From: Pelargonium nanum
Taxonomy: Eukaryota > Streptophyta > Magnoliopsida > Geraniales > Geraniaceae
Assembly (NCBI GenBank): GCA_036897485.1
Contig: JAYMTF010001451.1
Location: 1 to 23,325, forward strand
DNA length: 23,325 nt
Direction: 5' to 3'
This document shows positions 10,627 to 21,144 of the stretch, piece by piece; position 1 is the stretch's first letter, and each line of letters opens with the position of its first letter. Position numbers and translations under genes: made by a program. Under the pieces are notes generated by a model, which was given only the letters and a program-made list of their open reading frames with translations, made no database searches and was not told the DNA's origin.

Positions 10627-10917
10627 CGTAAGTACTACTAACCGTTGAAATTGTTTTGTAAAACCCGAAAAGCTTACTGATGGCATAATGTAAGTACTAC
10701 TAACCGTTGATATTGTTTTGTAAAACCCGAAAAAGCTTACTGATCCGATGAAACAAGGCATTGGACACAGATTCAGAATCGTAGATTGGGGATGATAGGC
10801 TTCGCGAGGCTCCTACATCATAGCGCGATTTGTGTACCCTTAGCTCCATGGCATAATGTAAGTGCTACTAACCGCACAAATTGTTTTGTAAAACCCGAAA
10901 AGCTTATAGATCCGATG
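10511..10917 (+). repeat. Direct duplication of the gene 1 tail and 3' flank, with a 62-bp subrepeat
   Basis: A segment starting ACAAGGCATTGGACACA at 10511 recurs at 10753 and runs to about 10917. The copies include the shared TAG stop, the protein-like stretch after it and the terminal TAA. Inside it, a 62-63-bp unit beginning TGGCATAA is present three times: 10619-10680, 10681-10743 (directly adjacent) and 10849-10910. The second long copy lacks 12 nt before the TAG and carries an extra in-frame TAG. Confidence 0.9.
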
Positions 10918-12997
10918 TAATTCCATTGATTGTTTGGACACATGAATGCAAATCCACTGTTCGTCTCAATTTCGGTTTCTTGCTTCAGCAAATATAGATT
11001 ATGTTGGTACTGAATTGGATGAGAAAATCAATGTGTTTGTTTGGTGAATCAGCTTATGTTTTATGGTCAGAGGAAGTGCCTTGTATGGCTTGTCCATGAC
11101 TTTCTTGTGACTCAAGCTACTATATGATGAAATTTCAAATTTGTCATCTTTTGAAGTCAAGAGGACTCATTCATGAATTTGAAAAGAATTGTCATCTTTT
11201 GAAGTCTATTATTGTTGAGTACTCATTCATGAACTTGAGAAATATGGTCAATATTTAAAATAATGAAGGACTAATTAAAAAATGGTTCGATTTATATGTT
11301 CTATTATGTATATTTTATTGAGACTATGTTAATAAATCACTCGATAAAATGTTTGGGAGCTAAGAATCTTTCTTATTGTGTTTTATTGGTCAATTTTTAT
11401 TTTTCTTTTCTTTTTAGTGACATGATTGATTAGATCGATTATAAATAATTGGAGCAACTACCATTCAACAAAGTCTTGGTATATATTCACAACTCACAAG
11501 TATTTACTCCTCTTTAAACCTAATCCCCACCTAATAATTATTTCATGTGTAAAGCAATTATTTCATTTATTTAGAGTCAATGGTCAACATAGAAATTTGA
11601 AATTACAAAAATAACAAAACAGTGAAAAAAATCAGGGTTGGAACTTTGGAAACATTTCCATTTATAGTAATATCATTGACCAAGTCAAATGGTTTCTCTC
11701 TCCCCAATATAGAATTGTTGGTGCAAAAAACCAAGTTTTGTGGGAGATGGCTTGCCTTGGCTCTTTCCAAATTTTAATTTGTAGTTATTGTCTATTGGTG
11801 TAAGTGTGAAATTTGATCCGTAAAAGATGTGTGTTTAAACATATTCGAAAGAACGGCCATGTTACTATCAGATAAGTATCTCGCCACTCAACAATAAAAA
11901 TTTAGAGTTGATAAAAATGTTACAAAATGCGAATAAGTAAAAAAAATTAGCCCAACCAGCATTAGACACATGGACTTAAACCCATGAATTAGTAAATTTT
12001 GTTTAACATTTATAAATATTTTAAGGTCTAAAACTTATACTTTCGAACAATTTAGAGGTCAAAATAGTTTAATTTAATATGTAACTTGTAAGTAAAGAAA
12101 CAAGGGACAAATATGATAGTAGATGAATTTGAATTTAGATAGTAACATGTGAACTTCATGAAATAAAAAAAGGACAAAGAAGGACAAAACACCATTCAGT
12201 CCACCAAATAGGTACACTGTTTTATGTCATGTTTTTCAAATTTAGATCCCAAAATATATGCATATCCAACTCATCATTATATAGATAGATTCATTGTTCT
12301 TCTATCATTTTCTCATCTATATTGGATCTTTCAATAAATGCAATGACAATGATCTCATATACATATCATATTTGGCATTTTGATTTGACTGTTTTTTCAA
12401 TGTTCAAACACTACATTGTTCAATCATGTCACAAAGGTTTGGCAAATCACCAAAACTCATAAGGTCATTGAACAAGAATAATTAAAGTGAAGCAAAATTG
12501 CATTATCGAAACTAGTACGGTGAACACTTTTAAACTCAGATATTAACGCTCTCGAATGTACTGAAAGTTGGTCGGTGTATATGAAACGGACTCATATATT
12601 GATATGCTTAAAATGCATATGCTGTAATTTTGTGTTTTGACGTTGTTTGGAGGGTGTTATTTTCGTTTTATTTTTTCTTTATTTTTTTTCATATTAGGGT
12701 TTGTAGTGTTTTTCTTTTCTTGTGATTTTTATGCAGAGCGCCTATAATATAAAACATATTATACACATGAATTAATGTCATATCTTATTTATATACACGT
12801 CATTTATACAATATTTAATACATGTCAACAAACCTATTTTTCTTTCATAATCTTAAATAAAGCGTCACTAACAAAATAATTATTAAGTCGTTGATCGTAA
12901 CATAATAATTATAACCCGCATATCATTCTAAGTAAAAGAATAAAGAGTTTCTTATAAGCACAAGTTATCAAGTAGATGTGATGGAGAACTCACAATT
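10918..12997. other. Intergenic AT-rich region, nothing recognised
   Basis: This is the 3' flank of the coiled-coil gene. An AATAAA at 11331-11336 is a possible but distant polyadenylation signal. Short frames, such as 62 codons at 11426-11614, look like chance. No repeat or RNA gene was identified. Confidence 0.6.
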
Positions 12998-13014
12998 AAG
13001 TAGATACATTGATT

Positions 13015-13124
13015 AACCACTAAGGGTGGCGCAGTTGGTTATTCTAGCTGTGTGAGTGGGATGAGGTCTCAGGATCGATCCTCACTCAACACATTTCTTA
13101 GGCCGTTGCGTATAAAAAAAAAAA
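13015..13124 (+). mobile_element. Short tRNA-derived SINE with perfect target duplication
   Basis: The 110-bp element contains GGTGGCGCAGTTGGTT (A-box-like) and GGATCGATCCTC (B-box-like), the spacing expected of a Pol III internal promoter, and ends in a run of about 13 A. The 17-bp sequence AAGTAGATACATTGATT occurs at 12998-13014 and again at 13125-13141, a perfect target-site duplication. It would have been mobilised by LINE machinery. Perfect duplications suggest a fairly recent insertion. The SINE family was not identified. Confidence 0.85.
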
Positions 13125-13690
13125 AAGTAGATACATTGATTGTACACAAAATGATGTGTACATATCATGAGTTTATTTATTTAATTAATTAATTTTCATG
13201 TCTTGTTTCTATCTTTGTTAATACTATTCAAGACACTGTTACATATAATAGCTAATTGAAACTCTCAACAAAAAAACAACAAAGATATGTCAATATCTTC
13301 TTTGTTTTAGGAGCTTTATGAGAGTGTGCACTTGACCTTCACCTTCTATACTCTATGCATGCTTTTTGCAAGTTTAATTTTAATGAATATATTTTAAAAT
13401 AATTGATCAAATTGGAGGTCGAATCAGTCATTGAATTGAATTATTAAATTAATATGTAGGTGGTATATAACGATTAAGCTATTAAAAATAATAATTATAA
13501 CACTTAAAAGCTAGTTACGTATAATTTTGAATGAAAATGAATTGAAATTAATGTTAAACCCATTATAAACATTGATCAACCAGAAAAATATTAATGTAAC
13601 ACATATACACCACCAACGCGTAAATTTAACATTTTCTTAAATAAAAAATATAAAATTGCATGTTACCATGAAATAATAAAGTTACACATA

Positions 13691-14346
13691 GGACGACGGT
13701 AGGGCATTCGAATCAGAGCGGTCTGTCTCTCGTATGAGAGTTATACCTTCAGGGTATTGAGGGCGGCGGTGATTGCTTTCGTCAGGGGTGGTTTGGGTTC
13801 GACAAGTGGTGATTAAGGCGTAGGCAGCGGAAGGTGTGTTTGCGGCTATGACAGAATTTAGTCCGGGGAGAGTTCGAGGTGGCTCCCATGATAGGATCAG
13901 ATCACGGACAAGCCGAGATCGATGGGGTCTGGTTCGACGAGTGGTGCTGGTGGGCCTGGTGAACTGGGTAACAACTCTTCTAGTGCCCCTGGTAGTGGTG
14001 GGCGGCTTCCGTGGTCGAATCAGGTTGCGGGGTTGTCCTAGTTTCATCGGTCTGATTCAATTTGTGGAGAAAGTCCGGCTAGTTCGACATTGTTGGACAT
14101 GCTGGAGGGAAGCGACGGCTTTGTTCGCCCAATGCCCCCGGCTTGCGGATCTGGGTAACTCCCAGCCAAATCACGAGCGTTTGCTCGTTTCAAGAAAAAA
14201 TTCTTTGTTGGAGGTCATGAAATTTTCCATGTTTAGAAGAGATTATGATTATGCTATTTGCTAGCTTTTGGTTATGGTAGTATCTATAAATTTACAGTAA
14301 TCTCTCTTTACAATTAATAAAAGTAGCAAGTTCAAGGTAAAAAAAA
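13691..14346 (+). pseudogene. Polyadenylated retrocopy (processed pseudogene or truncated LINE), parent unknown
   Basis: This 656-bp, visibly GC-rich block sits in AT-rich DNA. It ends in a poly(A) run from about 14339 after an AATAAA at 14316-14321. The 16-bp sequence AATAAAGTTACACATA flanks it at 13675-13690 and 14347-14362, which marks LINE-type retrotransposition. One frame from ATG 13922 reads a Gly/Ser-rich peptide (GSGSTSGAGGPGELG, then GGRLPWSNQV) broken by TAG at 14039 and TAA at 14156, ending at TAG 14234. It is therefore a dead copy of a spliced mRNA, or a LINE lacking most of its body. I do not recognise the source. Confidence 0.75.
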
Positions 14347-14362
14347 AATAAAGTTACACATA

Positions 14363-15470
14363 AGATTCTAATTTTTCATGTGTAATTTGGGTTTCTCATT
14401 TCAAAGGTGTTGTGGTGAAACTTTTCTTCTTTTGTAGAGTGGTCCTTTTTAGGTGTTAGAGCAATAGATCCTCTCATTTTTGGTCAAATACTAATTAAAT
14501 AATCAAATAAATAGGACTAAAATATGGTTGTGAAAATCAGACTTAAGTATAAACTAATCCAATTTTCAGATAAATCAAGACAGTGGTCAAATTCAATTAA
14601 AATAAAATAAAATTTAATTTAATTAATTAATTTCTTCTTCATCATTTTCTTTGATCTTCAAATCAAATCTGACACTCTTCTTTATGCAATTTTGTTGTTT
14701 GTTTCATTGATGAACTGACCTCCAAAGACAATGACAGACAAAGATTGAAGTAAATATAAAAAATGAAAATAAGAATAAAAAATCATACAAGTAATACAAA
14801 TTTCAAAATAATGAACACAAATGGGATCATTTTATTGGCTATCAAGAAATCAAAGGAAGAAATTTCCAAAATTTCTTGTCCACTTCATCATTTGGAAGCT
14901 TTCAAATTCAAAGATTATACAGAAATACATAACAATTTGGACATAAACTTATATGTATTTGCTTTTTAATTCGATCTAATAAACTTTTGTGTTGGATAAA
15001 TATGTACGATTTCAGCATCATATATCGAGAAAGTAAAACACAATCAATGACTTAAAATCAAACTCCGAATGAACTCGAAACCCTTTTGAGATAAAATATA
15101 ATCTATCAATCTAAATCTGAACAAACTCGAAATTGTCACTTCCTTACGCACACATATTACATACATGGAGCGTATTATCGTATGCAATCGTTTTACATGT
15201 CAAATACATATAAGACACGTGTCAGACTGTGATAGGTGAAAAATGGGTCTCATCTTGTATTTTTGGGCAGTTTTGATTTTCAGGGAATGAGATAGTGAGT
15301 ACCATTTTGTATTAGCTATGATGGACGGCTATGACTCAATATCAGCCTCACATATATTTAACATATATGACGGCTGCATACATTAATCATTTCTTTTACG
15401 TATACAGATGTATATATCATATTCAAGAAAATATAAGAGAGCAACATATCTGACAATAAGCTGAAGAATC
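14363..15470. other. Intergenic region upstream of the MAKR gene
   Basis: AT-rich promoter-side DNA. The only clear motif is the GACACGTGTC palindrome listed separately. A 68-codon frame at 14763-14969 is Asn/Lys/Ile-rich and probably chance. Confidence 0.5.
15214..15223. promoter_or_regulatory. G-box palindrome GACACGTGTC
   Basis: A perfect 10-bp palindrome containing CACGTG lies about 340 bp before the MAKR-like start codon and about 255 bp before its TATA box. Its GACACGTGTC context resembles abscisic-acid response and G-box elements bound by bZIP/bHLH factors. Confidence 0.45.
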
Positions 15471-15483
15471 TATATATTTATAG
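15471..15483 (+). promoter_or_regulatory. TATA box of the MAKR-like gene
   Basis: TATATATTTATAG lies 79-91 bp before the ATG at 15562, which leaves room for a transcription start near 15510 and a leader of about 50 nt. Confidence 0.65.
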
Positions 15484-15561
15484 TTTCTTGCTCTGTTTCC
15501 CATAAGCATCTCTCCACAGAGAGCCAGAGGAGCTCTTGAGTTTTGACAGTAACTTGTAAAA

Positions 15562-16350
15562 ATGGCCAAAACCCAACCTTCTTCTTCAACCTCTCAACCT
15601 CTTCTTGCACCAAACACTCATCAAGAACAAGAACAAGAACAAGATCAAGATCAAGAAGAAGAGTTCATAGACATGGAAATGACCTCTTTACCCTCCACCA
15701 AAGAAGAATTTGAGTTTCAAATGGCTCCTCCATCTTCTTCTTCACTACCTTCTCATCTCTCAGCTGATGAGCTCTTCTACAAGGGCCAGCTCCTCCCTCT
15801 CCACCTCCCTCCTCGCCTCCAAATGGTCCAAAACATCCTCCAAAACACCCAAAAAGAGCCTCTCCAAAAACTAGAAGAGCCTTCTTGCAGGGGCAGTTGT
15901 GACATTTCAGACCCAGATGGTGATGAGTGTTTCTTTGAATGGTCCAGTGAGGCCAATGGCTTTATTATATCTGAAAACCCAAGAAAGTTCCAATCTTGGT
16001 GCAAGAAGCTCAAGAAGAGCCATTTGGGTCAGAGGATCAGGTCTCTTTTTAACAAGAAGTGCTTGAACAAGAATGGAAATTACCATTTTGGGCATGTCAA
16101 TGGTGTTGTTGAAGAAAATGGGATTGTGAGTAGTAGCCAGAGAAGGTCTTTTTCAGGAGCAATCAAGTGGAGTTCTTGTGGTTCTTCTTCAACAGCTTCT
16201 TCTTCTTCTTCTTTTGGTGATTTGAATTTGGTGATAAAGAGGAGTAGCAGTGCAGATTCTGAGCTTGAGAGCTTCATTGAAGGAGCTATTGCTCACTGCA
16301 AGCAATCAAGCAGTTCTTGTTTGGTTCATGAGAGATTGTCTGTGAAATAG
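15562..16350 (+). CDS. Membrane-associated kinase regulator (MAKR/BKI1 family), 262 aa
   Basis: A single-exon gene. The family consists of plant plasma-membrane-tethered proteins that bind and restrain receptor-like kinases (BKI1 inhibits BRI1; MAKRs act in root and peptide signalling). Visible features: EEFIDMEMTS (residues 33-42), EFEFQM (49-54), the family signature ADELFYKGQLLPLHLPPR (68-85), FFEWSSE (124-130), a basic hook SWCKKLKKSHLGQRIRSLF (145-163) likely to bind acidic lipids, a Ser-rich stretch (187-231), and a C-terminal helix ELESFIEGAIAHCK (234-247) resembling the kinase-interacting tail. Near the N-terminus is a Glu/Gln/Asp repeat (21-34). The start lies in good plant context (AAAAATGGCC), 79 nt after the TATA box. 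It is somewhat shorter than the roughly 320-340-aa Arabidopsis MAKRs I recall. The MAKR3/MAKR4 type is the likely subgroup; the exact paralogue is uncertain. Confidence 0.9.
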   Translation: MAKTQPSSSTSQPLLAPNTHQEQEQEQDQDQEEEFIDMEMTSLPSTKEEFEFQMAPPSSSSLPSHLSADELFYKGQLLPLHLPPRLQMVQNILQNTQKEPLQKLEEPSCRGSCDISDPDGDECFFEWSSEANGFIISENPRKFQSWCKKLKKSHLGQRIRSLFNKKCLNKNGNYHFGHVNGVVEENGIVSSSQRRSFSGAIKWSSCGSSSTASSSSSFGDLNLVIKRSSSADSELESFIEGAIAHCKQSSSSCLVHERLSVK

Positions 16351-17364
16351 AGATCAGATCAGAGATTGATATAATGGTATGCTATATATAATATGTATTT
16401 TTGTGTTGAAATTGTTTCAAAAGTGTAGAGATCTAGATGTGATTTTGTGATCAAGATTCAAGAAATCAGTGTTTTTTGTTAGCATATCAAGATTCATTTT
16501 GGTCATTGGTGAGTTTGAATCACTGGTCTAAGTTAGAGCGGGCAATTCGAGTCGTAACTAACGTGTTTGGGCTCGCAGTTTAGTAATCGTGTCGTGTGTG
16601 AAAACGCTTTCAGTAATTGTATCGTGTTGATGTTGGGTCTCCAAAACACATACAGACGATTAGTTATTCGTTTTGACATGTCCATTTAACGAAAGATAGT
16701 AAAATGACCAAGATGCCCTCCAAACAATCTCAGAATATGATGCAATAGTTTCTTTGTCGCAATAACGATTGTCTTGAAGACTCGATATGTGACATAAAAA
16801 GAAAGAATGATGCAAGTAAGGAGACCCCGCAATGTCATTAAATCGGCTCAAAATTTACAATCCGAGTGTATCTTTTGAGCTCGTACACCACCACCACTTC
16901 GCTACTTCAACGCAACAGTAAAGTTGTTGTCTTGTGCCGTTAAAGTTGCGATTTTTAACATCTCTACAACAATAAATGTACAACTACACGTCTAAATGAC
17001 CTTTCTCGGACTTTACGTGAGTCTCGTGAACTGGTCCGCCCGTTACATTTCTGCAATATCTCATGACTTTCAAGAAAAAGAAAATGCAAGAAACTCAACT
17101 ATTTGTCCCACCAAAGTGCCAGACCTTTTGAGCACCAAAAGTTTCATAATTGTGAAGAAAAAAAGTACTTTGTGTCAACAATGGTTTCCATGTGGTCTTT
17201 TTTTCCTCCCTACCATTACTGTTTCAGTCTTTTCTCTGCCAACCATTTTCACCACAAAGAAACTGAGTGAGTGCATCAAAGTGAGGAGTGTATCACCTTT
17301 TTATTCAACAAAAGCTACACAAGTTACTGTTATTGAAAGGATCTTCCACATATCAAAAGACTAT
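16351..17364. other. Spacer after the MAKR gene with decayed repeat sequence
   Basis: The first roughly 200 bp are probably MAKR 3' UTR. From about 16540, sequence rich in CGTGTCGTG is inversely related to 17690-17830 (listed separately). A 129-codon frame at 16996-17385 shows no family resemblance and runs into the MITE, so it is not called. Confidence 0.5.
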
Positions 17365-17835
17365 GGCCTTGTTTGGATTGTCTAGTTTATAGAAGTACAA
17401 TATGTAGCCGGAAGGAAATAAAATGTCGGTAGAGAATAAATGATTGATTTATTTGGTATGTCTCTCTGAAAATACTTATAATAGTTTACAAAACGGAAGA
17501 GAATACAAGTAAATTTATCTTCCTCACTTTCCTTCTGTGGGAGGTGTTAGAGGTTGACAACTCTTGTAAGAATTCCTCGTGTGAGAGGTAAAGTAGAGCA
17601 ACCAAACGAGACCTATCTCATGCATAACATAACTTACAATACATTATGCTCGATAGAAGCAACACGTTTGGCACGTCATTAGAATTGATTTACAATTATA
17701 GCTTCAAGTGTGCACGTTGGGCGTGTCACAAGTCACAATGCGTGTTTTGGAGTCCCAAAAATAACTGATTACAAAATGTGTAAGGCCAAACACGCTAACT
17801 TATGTCGTGTTAGCGTCGTTACGACACAAAAAAAA
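16540..17835. repeat. Degenerate inverted-repeat pair, possible old transposon
   Basis: About 16545-16670 resembles the reverse complement of about 17690-17830. Shared blocks include AACGTGTTTGG/AGCGTGTTTGG, GTAATC and GGGTCTCCAAAACAC/GGGACTCCAAAACAC. The arms are diverged and the interior holds a later Tourist-like MITE. Ends and class are unresolved. Confidence 0.4.
17365..17613. mobile_element. Tourist-like MITE
   Basis: The 249-bp element has terminal repeats GGCCTTGTTTGGATTG at the left and GGTCTCGTTTGGTTGC (complement of the right end). TAT immediately flanks both sides, compatible with the 3-bp target site of PIF/Harbinger elements, though the usual TTA/TAA is not kept. A hAT origin is less likely because no 8-bp duplication is seen. 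Confidence 0.72.
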
Positions 17836-18532
17836 TGTCATCTCTAGTTTGGACTAGTTTTGGACTGGCAAGTTTCTGCAAGAACTTGTCATCTCCTTGT
17901 CTTTTTTCATTCTGATGCATGAAACTATCAATGTGAACATCTATAAAACCAGCAAAAGGTGTACAGGAATGACAAACACACACATTTCAAGCTAAACTTC
18001 AAGCTCTTTCTTTTCCTCGATCAAACTTGTATACCATTTCACATGCTTAAAATTCAATGATATCCCAAGAAAATCTAAACATGACTAAAAACCGAGTGTA
18101 GATTGTGCGGTTCATAGCATAAAAGTACCTTTTGCTCTTTTACGTGTGCTACTTTCGCGTCCCCTACACTGCTTTCCTTCAGATCCTCGAAAAGAATAGC
18201 TACAAAACACGGCGTCTCTGCAATTAGCACATGAAACATATTGTTAGTACTTGTGATGATACGTAGTTAACGAGGCAAGTTTTGTATCAGAAGATATGGA
18301 CATAAAGACCGATATGTACCTTAAGAAACAGAAGCATCCCTAAACATACCCTAAACATACCCGACACAATCTGCACAAAATCTAACAGTTCTTTGATTCT
18401 AAACTCGTGGATCATATTGAGTATCGAAATGTACCTGACTTGAACTCTTCTCGGATCCTGGAGGGGAGGGGTGTCCCGAAGTGCTTCAACAACATTACAA
18501 TCTGAAACTCGACCTTGACTCAAATTCTGAAT
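17836..18532. other. Spacer between the MITE region and the ankyrin gene 3' end
   Basis: No gene or repeat was recognised here. A 78-codon minus-strand frame at 18287-18523 lies downstream of the ankyrin stop and looks like chance. Confidence 0.5.
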
Positions 18533-18538
18533 TTTATT
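18533..18538 (-). terminator. Polyadenylation signal AATAAA of the ankyrin gene
   Basis: The minus strand reads AATAAA about 130 nt after the TGA stop at 18670-18672, a plausible plant near-upstream polyadenylation element. Confidence 0.5.
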
Positions 18539-18669
18539 TCTATATAGCTCAATTTTACATTCTTGAATAGCTCATCCTCGTGGATACGTCAAAAGTGATG
18601 AGCAAAAAGATTAGGCACTATGTTACATCAGATACATATATACATGAAACTTGGCTAGCTATCAGATAT

Positions 18670-21144
18670 TCAGATAGCATACACTGTCTTATATTCCTTC
18701 TCCGAATCTGACATTACCGATACTGACCATGACTGTGACTGTGACTGTGAACGCGACCTGCTCAACGAGGACCTCCTGCTCCTCGATTTGGATGTTTCAA
18801 TCCGATGCACAATCACCCAATAACACATAGTCCCTAGCGTTGTTGCCATAATAACTGTCCCAATTCCCGTTACTCCAACAGCCAACCACTTCTCATCATC
18901 TCCCACTACAATAAACGATAGAGCAATGAACGCAACTGAGATCATCACGCACGCCATCCACATTAGCTTGTTAATGATCGCCATCATTTGCCTCTTCGCC
19001 TTTTGCTCTATAACTACAAGCGAGGTCTGCACTACGACCACAGCCAACGAAATGAAGAGGGCAAAGGAGTCGAAGATGAAGAAGATAATGAACTGAGGCT
19101 TGGGAGCAATGTTGGCTTGTCCGGGAGAGAAACCCGGGGGAAGATGTTTTGGATCATCGGCGTATTGGCCTGGGACAGTGAATATAGCAGCAAACGCGAC
19201 TGTGGCGATGAGAACAGCAACAACTGTTGTGGAACTGATTGCATTGTTGAGACCCTCTACGTGCAATTTGTTGATGCGCTTGGCTATGCCTTGCATGCGC
19301 TTTCTTGTTTGTCGCGTGTGCTCGAGCTGATTGTGAACCTCGTGCTTTATGTCGCTCACTGTTTGTTTCAGTTCCCGTGCTGTGTTTGCTTGTGGCTTCA
19401 TGGATTTGGCGCTTTGAACTCCTCGTTCTTTTAAAATGGAAGCAATCTCTTTGTGCCCGGTCTTTTCAGCTGTGTCAAGAGCTGTTTCTCCGGATTTGTT
19501 GATGGCTACAATGTCTATTCCCTCGTGAGTAAGTAACTTGCGCACAATCTGCAAGAAAAGCAAGAGCGTTAAGGCAAAGGATATGAGATTTCAAATCACA
19601 GCTCTTACATAGTCATTTGAAATTCAATGCTTTACCAAACATTACATATATATTTGACTTCTAATATTTCAAGTTCTAAATTTGAAATCACGGTTTTCAA
19701 ATCAAATTCAAGAATCAAACACAACTTCAACATAGTGACATAGTAGCATAGGAACAGATTTGAGCTTCTAAGAGAAAATTCAAATCAAAATGCTTCATAT
19801 GATGATTCAGTAACAACAAAAACATAAGTAAATTGCAATCTCATGACTTATGTGGATGATCAAAATTTGAAAACATGTTACTTTCTGCATCAACCTTGAG
19901 GATAGATTATCAGCTAACTAGAAAAGTTGCAATCTTTCCTTCTACATTTACAAAACCGAGAGAATATAGTTTTGCTACCTGAGCTCGACCTTTCCGGGTT
20001 GCTATATGCAAAGCAACGTTGCCTTTACTATCAACTATATTCGTCAAAGCAGGATCGGACTTCATCAGCTCATCCACAATCTCAATATTTTGTCCCTTAA
20101 CCGCCATATGAAGAGCTGTTTGGCCCTTCTTATCATTTCTCGTTGCAATCCCGGGTTCCTTACTCAAAAGGGCCTTGACAACCTCCAAATGCCCATTTCG
20201 TGCTGCAGAATGCAACGCAGTCTTCCCGTTGCTCTTCGCTATGGTGGCCAAGTTGCTTCCTTTCTCCAACAGGAAGTTAACTACTTCAATATGCCCTTGC
20301 GCCGCAGCACTATGCAACGCTGTGGTGTTTGCTAGGTCAACGGTCATTGAAAGTTCGGGGATAGCCTCCGCTAGAACCTTCACTACCTCTACAACAACAT
20401 AAGCAACAAAACAAACACATTTAGGCATCGTTTGGTAACACTACTGAAAAACCGTAATGAGTTGTTCCAAAAAGTTGAGTTTCGTGTAATAGTATGTTCA
20501 GATAAAAACAACTATAAGAAGGTATCAGTTATTGAACTGATCGGAATGAACATGAATTATCTAAGAAACAACTTAATTTAATAATATCAATCACTACATA
20601 TGCTCTCATAAGATGTTCAATGTTCATTATAATAAATTATAATCAACATATGCATAAAACTAAGCAATTTAAACTACTATAGCACACCATATTCTGATCT
20701 TCACTACCAATGTTCATGAACTCAAATACATTTATCTATGATAAACACAAGCATCAACGAAAAGGCTAAACCAAAGATTCAAACTCGGAGAGATCGAGCC
20801 TTACCTAAGTCTCCTTGCTTCGAAGCAATGTGGAAGGCATCGTAACCATTTCTAGCTTTGATCCCGGCAGAATTGATATCATAGTACTTAATCATAATCC
20901 CCACCAGTTCAACACAACCCGATTCAGCAGCAACGTATAGGACTGTTTCGCCGGATTGGTTCTGCTTCAACAACAGATTCTTCAACAACTCCTCGTCTTC
21001 ACCACAACCAGACAGAATCTTCAAACCCAATTCCAAATTCGCCTCTCTCGCAGCAGAATGCAAGGGACTATCGTCCCTCTTGCCGGTCAATTGCTTGGTC
21101 ATCTTCTTCTGCTGGAAACTAACCTGCCTCTTTGGAGCCTCCAT
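18670..21144 (-). CDS. Ankyrin-repeat / PGG-domain membrane protein, ANK1/ITN1 group (542 aa)
   Basis: Coding exons on the minus strand are 21144-20805, 20388-19979 and 19548-18670, joined at GT-AG sites with frame kept (340+410+879 nt). The N-terminus is MEAPKRQVSFQQKK. About eight ankyrin repeats span residues 23-290, for example KTALHSAARNGHLEVVKALL and GQTALHMAVKGQNIEIVDEL. The PGG domain follows, with NNAISSTTVVAVLIATVAFA and PGQ at 376-378, and four membrane helices (about 357-374, 403-425, 445-465, 471-496). A Ser/Arg/Gln-rich cytosolic tail ends KTVYAI. It closely resembles Arabidopsis ANK1 (At5g02620, about 524 aa from memory). Relatives such as ITN1 and ACD6 act in salt, reactive-oxygen and defence signalling at membranes. 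The exact function of this copy is inferred only from family. The start is the first in-frame ATG before the ankyrin repeats and lies inside a tandem-repeat unit. Confidence 0.93.

Noticed and set aside
13021..13095. Possible tRNA gene
   Set aside because: A and B boxes are present but there is no cloverleaf, and the poly(A) tail with target duplications shows it is a SINE.
13682..14047. 121-codon minus-strand frame
   Set aside because: Antisense to the retrocopy and low in complexity.
13836..14264. 142-codon plus-strand frame
   Set aside because: Lies inside the retrocopy in a different frame from the Gly/Ser-rich one; GC-rich DNA keeps frames open by chance.
16996..17385. 129-codon plus-strand frame
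   Set aside because: No family resemblance, no promoter or splice context, and it ends inside the Tourist-like MITE.
18988..19434. 148-codon plus-strand frame
   Set aside because: Antisense shadow of the PGG-domain exon.
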